64,000 bases of DNA, taken from Aeromicrobium terrae. GTDB taxonomy: Bacteria; Actinomycetota; Actinomycetes; Propionibacteriales; Nocardioidaceae. Positions 16,316 to 23,832 of this stretch are shown piece after piece; the first letter of the stretch is position 1, and each line of letters begins with the position of its first letter. The notes beneath the pieces were generated by a model. It was not told the DNA's origin and did no database searches. It worked only from the letters and a program-made list of their open reading frames with translations. The stretch lies in assembly GCF_008039565.1 (NCBI RefSeq), contig NZ_VDUX01000002.1, positions 372,001 to 436,000 on the forward strand, read 5' to 3'. A program made the position numbers and the translations under genes.

Positions 16316-17646
16316 GACTCCTCCGCCGGTGGCTCGTCGACGGTCATGACGACGCGGTCGATGCGCCGGCCCTCCATGCGCTCGACGCGCAGGTGGACGA
16401 CCAGCGGCGGCGGCTCCTCGTCGTCATCGTCGTCGCGCGGCCGAGCGAGCTCGATCGTGGCGACGTCGCCGCGCTCCGCCAGCCGGCCGAGCTCGGCGTT
16501 GATGAGGCCGGCGATGGTCTCGTAGTCCTCGCTCTCGGGGAGCGCGATGCCGGTCTGCTCCTCGACCTCGTCGGGCCGGAGCAGCCCGGACAACGACCAG
16601 GTGCCGTCGCGGCGGTGACGGCTGCGGGAGGAGAGCCGGTCGTGCTCGTCGGCGATGTCGCCGACGATCTCCTCGACCAGGTCCTCGAGCGTGACCACGC
16701 CGTCGGTGCCGCCGTACTCGTCGACCACGACGGCCATCTGCATGCCCTGGTCCCGCAGGATCGTGAGGAGCGGGTCGAGCTCGAGGCTGTCGGGCACGGT
16801 GGTGGCGGCGTCGGCGATCTCGGTCAGCCGCACGGAGCGCCGGCGATCCGGCTCGACGCTGACCGCCTGCTTCACGTGGACGATGCCGAGGACGTCGTCG
16901 GGGGTCCGGCCGATGACCGGGAAGCGCGAGTGCCCGGTCTGCCGGGCCGCCTCGATGACGTCGGCGGCGGTGTCGCGGCCCTCGAGGAAGTGGACGTGGA
17001 CGCGGGGCGTGCGGACGTCGGCGGCGGTCCGGTCGCCGAACGCGATGCTGCGCGCCACGAGCTCGGCGGTCTCGTCGTCGATGGCGCCCTTCTCGGCGGA
17101 GCGCAGCACGAGCGAGCGCAGCTCGACCGGCGAACGTGCCGAGCGCAGCTCCTCCTGCGGCTCGACGCCGAGCGAGCGGACGATGGCGTTGGCCGCCGCG
17201 TTGAGCCCCCGGATCGGCCACGCCATGGCTCGGGTGAACGCCCGCTGCGGGAGCTGGGTGGCCGAGGCGGTGGCCTGCGGCAGCGCGAGCGCGATGTTCT
17301 TGGGCACCAGCTCGCCGATGAGCATCGTGACCGTGGTGCTGATGGCCAGGGCTAGCGCGTACGACAGCGCCCTGGGGCCCGGGATGATCGTGCCCAGCGC
17401 CGGCTCGGCCAGGAACCCGATGATCAGGTTGGTGATGGTGATGCCGAGCTGCGCGCCGCTGAGCTGCGTCGACAGCGTCCGCAGCGCGATGCGCGTGCCG
17501 ATCGCTCCGCGGTCACCCGCCTCCGCGTCGCGGTCGATGGTGGCGCGGTCGACGGTGACGAAGGCGTACTCGGCGGCGACGAACACCCCGCACGCCAGCA
17601 TCAGGAGCACCGAGAGGACGAGCAGGAGCCATGGGGTGGGGTCCAC
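16312..17646 (-). CDS. CNNM/CBS/CorC domain protein (HlyC/CorC family), first
   Basis: A 444-residue protein with an N-terminal CNNM membrane domain (about 1-190; LACGVFVAAEYAFVTVDR, LGITITNLIIGFLAEPALG), two CBS domains (TPRVHVHFLEGRD ... FPVIGRTPDDVLGIVHVKQ; MAVVVDEYGGTDGVVTLEDLVEEIVGDI) and a C-terminal CorC/HlyC transporter-associated domain. It is the full-length form of the family. GTG 17646 is preferred because an upstream extension would overlap the divergent FmdB gene and its promoter. It forms a two-gene operon with the shorter paralogue. A role in metal-ion efflux is inferred from family members. Confidence 0.9.
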   Translation of the reverse strand: MDPTPWLLLVLSVLLMLACGVFVAAEYAFVTVDRATIDRDAEAGDRGAIGTRIALRTLSTQLSGAQLGITITNLIIGFLAEPALGTIIPGPRALSYALALAISTTVTMLIGELVPKNIALALPQATASATQLPQRAFTRAMAWPIRGLNAAANAIVRSLGVEPQEELRSARSPVELRSLVLRSAEKGAIDDETAELVARSIAFGDRTAADVRTPRVHVHFLEGRDTAADVIEAARQTGHSRFPVIGRTPDDVLGIVHVKQAVSVEPDRRRSVRLTEIADAATTVPDSLELDPLLTILRDQGMQMAVVVDEYGGTDGVVTLEDLVEEIVGDIADEHDRLSSRSRHRRDGTWSLSGLLRPDEVEEQTGIALPESEDYETIAGLINAELGRLAERGDVATIELARPRDDDDDEEPPPLVVHLRVERMEGRRIDRVVMTVDEPPAEES

Positions 17647-17673
17647 GATGGTCGCAACTGTACCCTTGAGGCC

Positions 17674-17934
17674 GTGCCCACCTACCAGTACCAGTGCGCC
17701 GACTGCGGCGCCGCGCTCGAGGTCGTCCAGTCCTTCACTGACGACGCCTTGACCGTCTGCCCGGAGTGCGACGGTCGCCTCCGCAAGGTGTTCAACGCGG
17801 TGGGCGTCGTGTTCAAGGGCTCCGGGTTCTACCGCACCGACAGCCGCGCCTCGTCCTCGTCGAGCGACGCCGCGAAGTCGGAGACGGCGAAGCCCGAGAA
17901 GAAGTCCGAGAAGACGACCTCCGACGTCGCCTGA
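17674..17934 (+). CDS. FmdB family zinc ribbon protein
   Basis: An 86-residue protein. It begins MPTYQYQCADCGAALE and has a second knuckle CPECDGRL; the two CxxC pairs should bind zinc. KVFNAVGVVFKGSGFYRTD after the ribbon is diagnostic of the FmdB regulatory-protein family, and the tail is a Ser/Lys/Glu-rich unstructured segment. The family was named from formamidase clusters, but its function is unproven. The GTG start follows TACCCT (17661-17666) by seven bases, fitting a leaderless transcript. It is divergent from the CBS operon with 27 bases between starts. Confidence 0.92.
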   Translation: MPTYQYQCADCGAALEVVQSFTDDALTVCPECDGRLRKVFNAVGVVFKGSGFYRTDSRASSSSSDAAKSETAKPEKKSEKTTSDVA

Positions 17935-17946
17935 CGCTTCAGGTGA

Positions 17947-18025
17947 TCTCGATACGACCATCGAGAAGCGAGCTTCGGTGGTCGAGTGCCTCCGCGAGCG
18001 CCAGCGAGCTGGAGGTGTATCGAGA
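17947..18025. repeat. REP-type multi-arm palindrome
   Basis: TCTCGATAC (17947-17955) is the exact complement of GTATCGAGA (18017-18025). Inside are two smaller foldbacks, GACCA...TGGTC and CCTCC...GGAGG around a CGCTGG-like core. The element has the look of the GGTCTCGATAC...CTCGACCACC repeats frequent in Nocardioidaceae. It lies in the 257-base gap 17935-18191 after FmdB and could act as a terminator. The remainder of the gap (18030-18175) shows a GACGCCTTCGGCGTGA-type hairpin and nothing else. Confidence 0.6.
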
Positions 18026-18191
18026 CCACGTCGGCCGAGAGCGAGCCTGACTTCTCACCAGGTCTCGTCACCCTGACGCCTTCGGCGTGACGCGCTCGAC
18101 CTCCTCCGGCGCCCGCTCGCCAGGGCTCGCGCCGCCTGCGGATGTGGACGACGTTCTGCGTCGTTCCGTCACCTCGGCTTAGCCTGCGCTG

Positions 18192-18794
18192 GTGCATCGG
18201 ATCGCCCGCCTGACACTGCGTCACCGCCGACTCCTCGCCGCCCTCTGCGCGGGGCTCTCCGTGCTCCTCGCCGCCGGCGCCGTCACGCGCGATCCGGACC
18301 CGGGCCGACACGTGCTCGTCGCGGCACACGACCTCGCCAGCGGCACCGTGCTGACCGACGACGACGTCCGACTTGCCGCCCTGCCACCAGACGCCGTCCC
18401 CGCGCACAGCACCGCCTCGCGTGATGCCGTGGTGGGGCGCACGGTCGCCGGGCCGATGCGGCGTGGCGAGGTGCTCACCGACGCCCGGGTGCTGCACGCC
18501 GGCCGGATGACCGGCTACCCGCGCGGCACCGTGCTGGCCACCGTCCGGCTGGCCGACGCCGATGCCCTGACCACGGTCCGCGTGGGCGAGAGCGTCGACG
18601 TCGTGGCCGTCGACCCGGAGGGCAGCGAGGGCCCGCGGGTGATCGCCCGGGACGTCGAGATCGTCTCGATCCCGTCGGGATCGGACGACTCCCCCGGAGC
18701 CCCGATTCGGGTCGCGACCAGCGAGAAGACGGCCCTCACCCTGGCCCGCGCGGCGCTGGAGTCCCGCCTGTCCGTGCTGGTCTCGGGTGGCTAG
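18192..18794 (+). CDS. SAF domain protein (RcpC/CpaB-like)
   Basis: A 200-residue protein with one N-terminal membrane helix or signal (about residues 13-32: LLAALCAGLSVLLAAGA) and an SAF domain (VLVAAHDLASGTVLTDDDVRLAALPPDAVP ... VVGRTVAGPMRRGEVLT). It resembles the Flp pilus protein CpaB/RcpC, but no tad or flp genes are nearby. In actinobacteria this stand-alone form commonly sits beside fmdB and mscL, as here. Function is unknown. TAGCCT (18180-18185) lies six bases before the GTG start, so the mRNA is probably leaderless. Confidence 0.85.
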   Translation: MHRIARLTLRHRRLLAALCAGLSVLLAAGAVTRDPDPGRHVLVAAHDLASGTVLTDDDVRLAALPPDAVPAHSTASRDAVVGRTVAGPMRRGEVLTDARVLHAGRMTGYPRGTVLATVRLADADALTTVRVGESVDVVAVDPEGSEGPRVIARDVEIVSIPSGSDDSPGAPIRVATSEKTALTLARAALESRLSVLVSGG

Positions 18795-18838
18795 TTCTCG
18801 CTACGGTGCGAAGGACATCACCTAGGCAAGGGGGCAGC

Positions 18839-19252
18839 ATGATCAAGGGATTCAAGGACTTCCTGATGCGGGGGAACGTGGTCGACCTGGCCGTCGGCAT
18901 CGCCATCGGCGTCGCGTTCACCACGCTGGTCGGGGCGTTCGGCACCTACTTCGTCAACCCGATCGTCGCGCTGGTCGGCGGCGGGAACTCGAACGGCTTC
19001 GCCTGGCAGATCCTCGACGACAACCCGAAGACCGTGATCGACTTCGGCGCGCTGATCAACGCCCTGATCGTGTTCGTGGTGACCATGGCGGTCATCTACT
19101 TCGCGATCGTCGTCCCGATGCAGAAGCTGCAGAGCCTGCGCAAGGGCGAGCCGGGCGAGCCCGAGGCCCCGCCGGAGGAGGTCGCGCTGCTGCGCGAGAT
19201 CCGCGACGCGCTCAACCGTCAGGGTGGCTCCACGCCGGGCTCGACGCTCTAG
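18839..19252 (+). CDS. mscL: Large-conductance mechanosensitive channel MscL
   Basis: A 137-residue membrane channel that opens under osmotic downshock. Family features are complete: the amphipathic start IKGFKDFLMRGNVVDLAVGIAIGVAF, the pore helix TM1, a periplasmic loop (GGGNSNGFAWQILDD), TM2 (FGALINALIVFVVTMAVIYFAIV), and the charged C-terminal bundle PPEEVALLREIRDAL. The start is ATG 18839, which has a strong AAGGGGG ribosome site; an upstream GTG would only add residues without homology. The stop overlaps that of the convergent small gene as CTAG. Confidence 0.96.
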   Translation: MIKGFKDFLMRGNVVDLAVGIAIGVAFTTLVGAFGTYFVNPIVALVGGGNSNGFAWQILDDNPKTVIDFGALINALIVFVVTMAVIYFAIVVPMQKLQSLRKGEPGEPEAPPEEVALLREIRDALNRQGGSTPGSTL

Positions 19253-19416
19253 GAGTGGTGCGGGGGCACGTTGCGCCGCAGCTCGTCGTCGCGCGACGGC
19301 TCCCGCTCACCCCAACCCTCGTCGGTGTCGTCCACCGTGGCGTCCGGGACGAGGTCGCCCAGCAGCCGCGCCGCGCGCAGGCGGCGGGCACGTTCTCGTT
19401 CAGCGTCAGAGGACAC
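19249..19416 (-). CDS. Small acidic/basic conserved-looking protein, 55 aa
   Basis: A 55-residue reading frame too short for usual filters. It starts at GTG 19416, eleven bases inside the end of the upstream epimerase gene, so the two are probably coupled, and it ends at TAG 19249. The protein starts SSDAERERARRLRAARLLGDL, continues VDDTDEGWGE and closes with RRNVPPHHS. From memory, small actinobacterial proteins with a LLGDLxPD...GWGE...RPPHH/PPHHG pattern are widespread and unnamed, which supports a real gene; this recollection needs a search. No transmembrane helix or known domain is visible. The arginine-rich first half suggests a helix that could bind nucleic acid or membrane. Confidence 0.7.
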   Translation of the reverse strand: MSSDAERERARRLRAARLLGDLVPDATVDDTDEGWGEREPSRDDELRRNVPPHHS

Positions 19417-20302
19417 CGTCGAACCAGTCCGGTGTGAGCTTGGGGTACTGCGGTGCCCAGCCCGTGCGGTCGCCGAACCGCTGTGAGCTGACGCGCTGCG
19501 AGCGCGTGATCATCTCCAGGCGCTGGCCGCCCAGCCGGGTGGCAGCGCTGGAGTAGAAGCGCCCCTGCGGTCGCTCGGCGACGAGGGCGTAGGTGTCGAC
19601 GACGTCCTGGCGCTTCACCGGCTCGGCGCCGACGTTGTAGATGCCGGGCTCGACGTTCAGCGCCGCCGCCGCCGCGGTGCCGACGTCGTCGATGTGGACC
19701 AGGTGCGTCCAGCTGTCCGGGGCCCCGAAGCCGATGGGCCGGTTGGCCCGGGCGCGACGCAGCAGCCAGACCGACGACGTGTGCGGGCCGGCGAGGAGGC
19801 CGAGGCGGAGCACGACCCCCTGGCCGCCGGCGCGGGTGAACGCGTCGACGTGGGTCTCGGCGACCACGACGTGCTCGAGGGCGCGGGTGAGGTCGACCGA
19901 GCTGTGCTCGTCGACCCAGTCGTCGCCGTGGTCGGCGTAGACGAAGCTCAGGCTCTGGTGCACCAACCGGGGGACGCCGGCGTCACGCGCGGCGGCCGCG
20001 ACGACGGCCGTGCCGTGGGTGCGGATGCGGTCGTTGGCGCGCCAAGCCCCCGGGCGGAGGGCCGACGTGCCGACCGGGACCCGCGTGGCGAGGTTCAGCA
20101 CTGCGTCGCAGCCCTGCATGCCGGCGGTCATGCTCTCGCGGTCGAACAAGTGTCCGTCGTGCGGCTGGGCCCCGCGGGCCGTGACCACCTCGGCGGCACG
20201 CGCGGAGCGGGCGAGGCCGACGACCTCGTGTCCGGCGGCGTGGAGAGCGGAGATCGCCGAGCGGCCCATCACGCCGCTGGCTCCGGTCACGAAGACCTTC
20301 AC
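19406..20302 (-). CDS. NAD-dependent epimerase/dehydratase family protein
   Basis: A 298-residue Rossmann-fold protein of the extended SDR group. TGASGVMGRSAISALHAAGHEVVGLARS binds the dinucleotide, GCDAVLNLATRVP is the central strand, and SWTHLVHIDDVGTAAAAAL resembles the substrate-side loop of epimerases. The usual catalytic YxxxK is not evident: the corresponding stretch reads ALEHVVVAETHVDAF. It may therefore bind NAD(P) without standard epimerase chemistry. GGAG precedes the GTG start. It overlaps the 55-residue gene downstream. Confidence 0.85.
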   Translation of the reverse strand: MKVFVTGASGVMGRSAISALHAAGHEVVGLARSARAAEVVTARGAQPHDGHLFDRESMTAGMQGCDAVLNLATRVPVGTSALRPGAWRANDRIRTHGTAVVAAAARDAGVPRLVHQSLSFVYADHGDDWVDEHSSVDLTRALEHVVVAETHVDAFTRAGGQGVVLRLGLLAGPHTSSVWLLRRARANRPIGFGAPDSWTHLVHIDDVGTAAAAALNVEPGIYNVGAEPVKRQDVVDTYALVAERPQGRFYSSAATRLGGQRLEMITRSQRVSSQRFGDRTGWAPQYPKLTPDWFDGVL

Positions 20303-20358
20303 ACGGCACTCCGGGGGGCGAGCATCCGGTCATCATGCCACGGCTGCGATTCCAGCGG

Positions 20359-21156
20359 TTACGTTCCCTCGGCCAGCTCGTCGACCAGCGGAACCACGTC
20401 CGCGATCGAGTCCAGCACCCGCGTCGGGCGGAACGGGAAGCGGTCGACCTGGGCCGCCGGCGTGGACCCGGTGAGCACCAGGATCGAGCGGAGTCCGGCC
20501 TCGAGCCCGGACAGGATGTCGGTGTCCATCCGGTCGCCGATCATGATCGTGGTCTCGGAGTGCGCCTCGATCTGGTTGAGCGCGCTGCGCATCATCAGCG
20601 GGTTGGGCTTGCCGACGAAGTAGGGCTCGACGCCGGTGGCCTTCGTGATGAGCGCGGCCACCGAGCCGGTGGCCGGCAGCGAGCCCTCGGGCGACGGACC
20701 GGTGGCGTCGGGGTTGGTGGCGATGAACCGGGCGCCGCCCTCGACCAGCTGGATCGCACGCGTGATGGCCTCGAACGAGTAGGTGCGGGTCTCCCCCAGC
20801 ACCACGTACTCGGGGTCGCGGTTCGTGAGCACGTAGCCCACCTCGTGCAGCGCCGTCGTCATGCCGGCCTCGCCGATGACGTACGCCGTGCCCTCCGGCC
20901 GCTGCTCGCTGAGGAACTTCGCGGTGGCGAGGGCCGACGTCCAGATGGCGTCCTCGGGCACGTCGAGCCCGGCGGCGTGGAGGCGGGCGCGCAGGTCGCG
21001 GGGCGTGAAGATCGAGTTGTTGGTGAGCACCAGGAACCGGCGACCGGTGTCGCGGAGCCGGGTGATGAACTCGGCGGCGCCGGGGATCGCCCGCTCCTCG
21101 TGCACGAGCACGCCGTCCATGTCGGTGAGCCAGCTCTCCACGGGCTTGGTCGTCAT
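20359..21156 (-). CDS. HAD-IIA family hydrolase, NagD-like
   Basis: A 265-residue phosphatase. Motif I is WLTDMDGVLVHEERAIPGA, motif II VLTNNSIFTPRDL, motif III lysine lies in GKPNPLMM, and motif IV is MIGDRMDTDILSG. The C2-type cap between motifs II and III places it with NagD, which removes phosphate from nucleotide monophosphates or sugar phosphates. The ATG at 21156 overlaps the end of the upstream esterase gene by four bases and is chosen over longer in-frame extensions that would lie inside that gene. The physiological substrate is unknown. Confidence 0.93.
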   Translation of the reverse strand: MTTKPVESWLTDMDGVLVHEERAIPGAAEFITRLRDTGRRFLVLTNNSIFTPRDLRARLHAAGLDVPEDAIWTSALATAKFLSEQRPEGTAYVIGEAGMTTALHEVGYVLTNRDPEYVVLGETRTYSFEAITRAIQLVEGGARFIATNPDATGPSPEGSLPATGSVAALITKATGVEPYFVGKPNPLMMRSALNQIEAHSETTIMIGDRMDTDILSGLEAGLRSILVLTGSTPAAQVDRFPFRPTRVLDSIADVVPLVDELAEGT

Positions 21157-22115
21157 GGTCCCAGTCTGCCGTCCCGGTGCATCCGCACGAAGTCCCAGAT
21201 GAGCTTCGACGCGTCGATCTCCTGCGTCATGATCCCCTGGTTCGGGTTGCGCCGGTTCGACGACCCCGGCGTCGGCACGTCGACGCCGCCCGGCCAGCGG
21301 TGACCGCCGTTCGTGATGACGTACGACTCGACCGTGCTCCCCGCGGCACAGCCGAACCAGCGGTCGTGCCGGACGTGCTCCGCCGCGCGCGTCGTGACAG
21401 CCGGCCGGACGCAGCGGTCGTGATCGGCCCAGGACTCCAGCGTGTCGGTCACTCCCGGAAGCGGGCCGATGACGGTCTTCTTCGCCCCGTTGAACGGGAC
21501 GACGACGTCGCGGAGGCCGTGGAAGTAGAGGATCGGCCGCGGCGGCGCCTCCGCGCACTTCGGCTCGTAGTACGGACCGGAGACGGCGGCGAACGCGGCG
21601 AAGTCGCGGGACTTCTCGCAGGCCAGCGCGAGCGTGAGCACGGAACCGTTGGAGAAGCCCGCGGCGTAGACGCGGTTCTTGTCGACGCAGGCCTCCTGCT
21701 CGACCTTGCGCAGCAGCTCATGCGTGAACGTGATGTCGGCGGACGGCTGGCCGTCGCGGTCCTCGAACTGCCAGGACGGGATCAGCCCGGCACCCTGCGG
21801 CGCGACGACGGCGAAGTCCTCGTCGTCGGCGACGTCGGTCATCTTCGTGGTGTCGAGCAGCGTCTTCGGGTCGCCGCCGAAGCCGTGGAACAGGAACATC
21901 ACCGGGATGGGCTCGGCACCGTCGTAGTCCTCCGGCAGGTGCATCACGTAGGTGCGCGCGCGCCCGTCGACGTCGATGGTGTGCTCCGTGGTGCCGGTCT
22001 CGAGCGAGCGCACCGGGTCGCACACGTCGTCGGCCGTCTTGAGGACGGTGGTGCGGCCGCAGGAGACGAGGGTCGCCGAGATGAGAAGGAGGGCGACCGC
22101 CAGGACGCGGCGCAT
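21153..22115 (-). CDS. Lipoprotein esterase, LpqC/PHB-depolymerase-like
   Basis: A 320-residue exported alpha/beta hydrolase. The signal ends in a lipobox (ATLVSCG), so it is a lipoprotein. The fold shows IPVMFLFHGFGGDPKTL (oxyanion region), VYAAGFSNGSVLTLALACE with the serine nucleophile in GFSNGS, LYFHGLRDVVVPF with the acid, and TNGGHRWPGG with the histidine. This is the feruloyl-esterase/poly(3-hydroxybutyrate) depolymerase family (mycobacterial LpqC is similar). ATG 22115 is chosen because TAGGGT lies seven bases upstream; GTG 22121 is too close to that box. It is coupled to the HAD gene downstream. Confidence 0.9.
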   Translation of the reverse strand: MRRVLAVALLLISATLVSCGRTTVLKTADDVCDPVRSLETGTTEHTIDVDGRARTYVMHLPEDYDGAEPIPVMFLFHGFGGDPKTLLDTTKMTDVADDEDFAVVAPQGAGLIPSWQFEDRDGQPSADITFTHELLRKVEQEACVDKNRVYAAGFSNGSVLTLALACEKSRDFAAFAAVSGPYYEPKCAEAPPRPILYFHGLRDVVVPFNGAKKTVIGPLPGVTDTLESWADHDRCVRPAVTTRAAEHVRHDRWFGCAAGSTVESYVITNGGHRWPGGVDVPTPGSSNRRNPNQGIMTQEIDASKLIWDFVRMHRDGRLGP

Positions 22116-22155
22116 GACCACGACCCTATGTGCGATGGGATGATGGCTCGGTGCC

Positions 22156-22228
22156 GCCCCCGTAGCTCAGGGGATAGAGCGTCGGTTTCCTAAACCGTGC
22201 GTCGCAGGTTCGAATCCTGCCGGGGGCA
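22156..22228 (+). tRNA. tRNA-Arg (anticodon CCT)
   Basis: A 73-base cloverleaf with acceptor GCCCCCG/CGGGGGC, D stem GCTC/GAGC, anticodon loop TTCCTAA with anticodon CCT, T loop TTCGAAT and discriminator A. CCA is not encoded (the next bases are CTG). The top anticodon-stem pair is a T-T mismatch (27:43), otherwise the folding is regular. It is followed by the arsenic cluster; no integrase is seen beside it. Confidence 0.95.
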
Positions 22229-22288
22229 CTGTCCCGGACTGTCGACGTCGTTCACCTGCTGTACACGCGCAGACGCCATGATGTGCCC

Positions 22289-23002
22289 GTGACTCAACCA
22301 CTGCCCCGCAGGCTCCTGTCGGAGTTCCTGGGGACCGCGCTCCTGCTGGCGGTGGTCGTGGGATCCGGAATCGCGGCCAGTGACCTGTCCCCGGACGACG
22401 TCGGGCTCCAGCTGCTCGAGAACAGCACCGCGACGGCGCTGGGGCTGGCTGTCCTGATCCTGGTCCTCGGGCCGGTGTCGGGCGCGCACTTCAACCCGAT
22501 CGTCACCCTCGCGGACTGGTACCTGTCACGTCGGGATCCGGAGGGCTTCAGCGCGCGCCATGTCGCGCCGTACGTGGCCGTCCAGGTGGCCGGCGCGGTG
22601 GCCGGGACCCTGCTGGCGAACGCGATGTTCGACGTCGGGACGACGTTCTCTGAGCACGAGCGGGCGAGTGGCGGACACCTGGTGGGTGAGGTGGTCGCAA
22701 CCGCCGGGCTGGTCCTGGTGATCTTCAGCCTGATGCGCTCGAACCGTGCACCGCTCGCGGCACCGGCAGTCGGGGCCTACATCGGGGCGGCGTACTGGTT
22801 CACCAGCTCCACGTCGTTCGCCAACCCGGCGGTTGCGGTCGGGCGGATGTTCTCCGACACCTTTGCGGGCATCGCCCCCAGCTCGGTGCCGGCATTCGTG
22901 TCCGCAGAGATCGCGGGGATGGTCATCGGCGCCGTCCTGGTCCTCGCGCTCTACCCCGCGATCCCTGTTCATCACCGACACCAAGGAGAAGGCCGTGCCT
23001 GA
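22289..23002 (+). CDS. AqpS-like aquaporin of an ars cluster
   Basis: A 237-residue six-helix channel of the MIP family. The first pore motif reads SGAHFNPIVTL (NPI instead of NPA) and the second SFANPAVAVGR. The arginine that normally follows the second NPA is replaced by valine, as reported for the arsenite channel AqpS of Sinorhizobium meliloti. Its stop overlaps the arsC start by eight bases, again as in an aqpS-arsC arrangement. It probably lets arsenite made by ArsC flow out down its gradient. GTG 22289 is preferred because CATGAT lies six bases upstream; GTG 22283 is an alternative. Confidence 0.88.
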   Translation: MTQPLPRRLLSEFLGTALLLAVVVGSGIAASDLSPDDVGLQLLENSTATALGLAVLILVLGPVSGAHFNPIVTLADWYLSRRDPEGFSARHVAPYVAVQVAGAVAGTLLANAMFDVGTTFSEHERASGGHLVGEVVATAGLVLVIFSLMRSNRAPLAAPAVGAYIGAAYWFTSSTSFANPAVAVGRMFSDTFAGIAPSSVPAFVSAEIAGMVIGAVLVLALYPAIPVHHRHQGEGRA

Positions 23003-23396
23003 CCGTCCCACTGTCCTGTTCGTCTGCGTCCACAACGCCGGCCGCTCCCAGATGGCCGCCGGCTTCCTCACGGCATTGGCCGGCGACGACATCGACGTCC
23101 GTTCCGCGGGCTCAATGCCCGGTGACCAGATCAACCCCGTCGCGGTCGAGGCCATGGCCGAGGTCGGCATCGACATCGCCGGCGAGCAGCCGAAGAGGCT
23201 CACCGAGGACTCCATCCGAACCGCTGACGTCGTCATCACGATGGGATGCGGCGACGAGTGCCCGTACTTCCCCGGCAAGCGCTACGAGGACTGGGTACTC
23301 GACGATCCCGCCGGGCAGGATCTCGAGACCGTCCGGCCGATCCGGGACGAGATCAAGCGCCGCGTCGAGACGCTGATCGCGTCGCTCGGGCGCTAG
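22995..23396 (+). CDS. arsC: Arsenate reductase ArsC, low-Mr phosphatase type
   Basis: A 133-residue enzyme that reduces arsenate to arsenite. The P-loop FVCVHNAGRSQMAAGF is the arsenate-binding CX5R site, and ITMGCGDECPYFPGK carries the further cysteines; DWVLDDPAGQDLE holds the acid. This is the ArsC family related to low-molecular-weight tyrosine phosphatases, which in actinobacteria usually works with mycothiol/mycoredoxin or thioredoxin. GTG 22995 lies within the end of the aquaporin gene and has AAGGAGAA upstream. Its stop overlaps that of the convergent arsR gene as CTAG. Confidence 0.95.
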   Translation: MPDRPTVLFVCVHNAGRSQMAAGFLTALAGDDIDVRSAGSMPGDQINPVAVEAMAEVGIDIAGEQPKRLTEDSIRTADVVITMGCGDECPYFPGKRYEDWVLDDPAGQDLETVRPIRDEIKRRVETLIASLGR

Positions 23397-23740
23397 ACCT
23401 GCAGCGTGTCCGCGAGCGCGGGCAGCGCACCCGGCACCAGGGCGTAGTAGGACCAGACGCCGCGCTTGCTGCGGGTCAGCAGGCCGGCGTCGACCAGGAG
23501 CTTGAGGTGGTGAGAGACCGTCGGCTGCGACAGGTCGAGCTGGTCGTTGAGATCGCAGACGCACGCCTCGCCGCCCTCGGACGCTGCCACGAGTGAGAGC
23601 AGGCGAAGCCGGGTCGGGTCGCCCATCGCCTTGAACTTCGCCGCCAGCGACGTCGCCTCGGAGTCGTTCATGACGCCGCCGGTGATCGGCGAGCAGCACC
23701 CCGCGACCGCGGTGTCGAGAACTGGGAGCTCGGTGGGCAT
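23393..23740 (-). CDS. arsR: ArsR family arsenic-responsive repressor
   Basis: A 115-residue winged-helix repressor. The recognition helix is in LSQPTVSHHLKLLVDAGLL. Candidate As(III) ligands are Cys15 and Cys16 (AGCCSP) and Cys60/Cys62 (ACVCDL). An N-terminal CC plus a distant cysteine is the arrangement known for Corynebacterium glutamicum ArsR. TAGGCT at 23752-23747 precedes the ATG by six bases, so the message is probably leaderless, and the -35 region lies under an ArsR-like operator (autoregulation). It reads away from the flavoprotein gene and toward arsC. Confidence 0.94.
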   Translation of the reverse strand: MPTELPVLDTAVAGCCSPITGGVMNDSEATSLAAKFKAMGDPTRLRLLSLVAASEGGEACVCDLNDQLDLSQPTVSHHLKLLVDAGLLTRSKRGVWSYYALVPGALPALADTLQV

Positions 23741-23746
23741 GTACCC

Positions 23747-23812
23747 AGCCTAGCCCATTCATTGACATTCTTCGATGTCTGGGTAGAGTCATATCCATCG
23801 ACAAACGTCTAT
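23747..23812. promoter_or_regulatory. Divergent arsR/flavoprotein promoters with two ArsR-like operators
   Basis: Operator 1 is at 23761-23777 (ATTGACATTCTTCGATG) and operator 2, in the opposite orientation, at 23796-23812; read on the reverse strand it is ATAGACGTTTGTCGATG. The two agree at 13 of 17 positions and share the form ATnGACnTTnnTCGATG. TTGACA (23762-23767) and TAGAGT (23784-23789) form a forward promoter with 16-base spacing, and TAGGCT (23752-23747) is the reverse -10 of arsR. Operator 1 covers the -35 zones of both promoters. Confidence 0.65.
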
Positions 23813-23832
23813 GAAACGAAGAAGGGCCGAAC

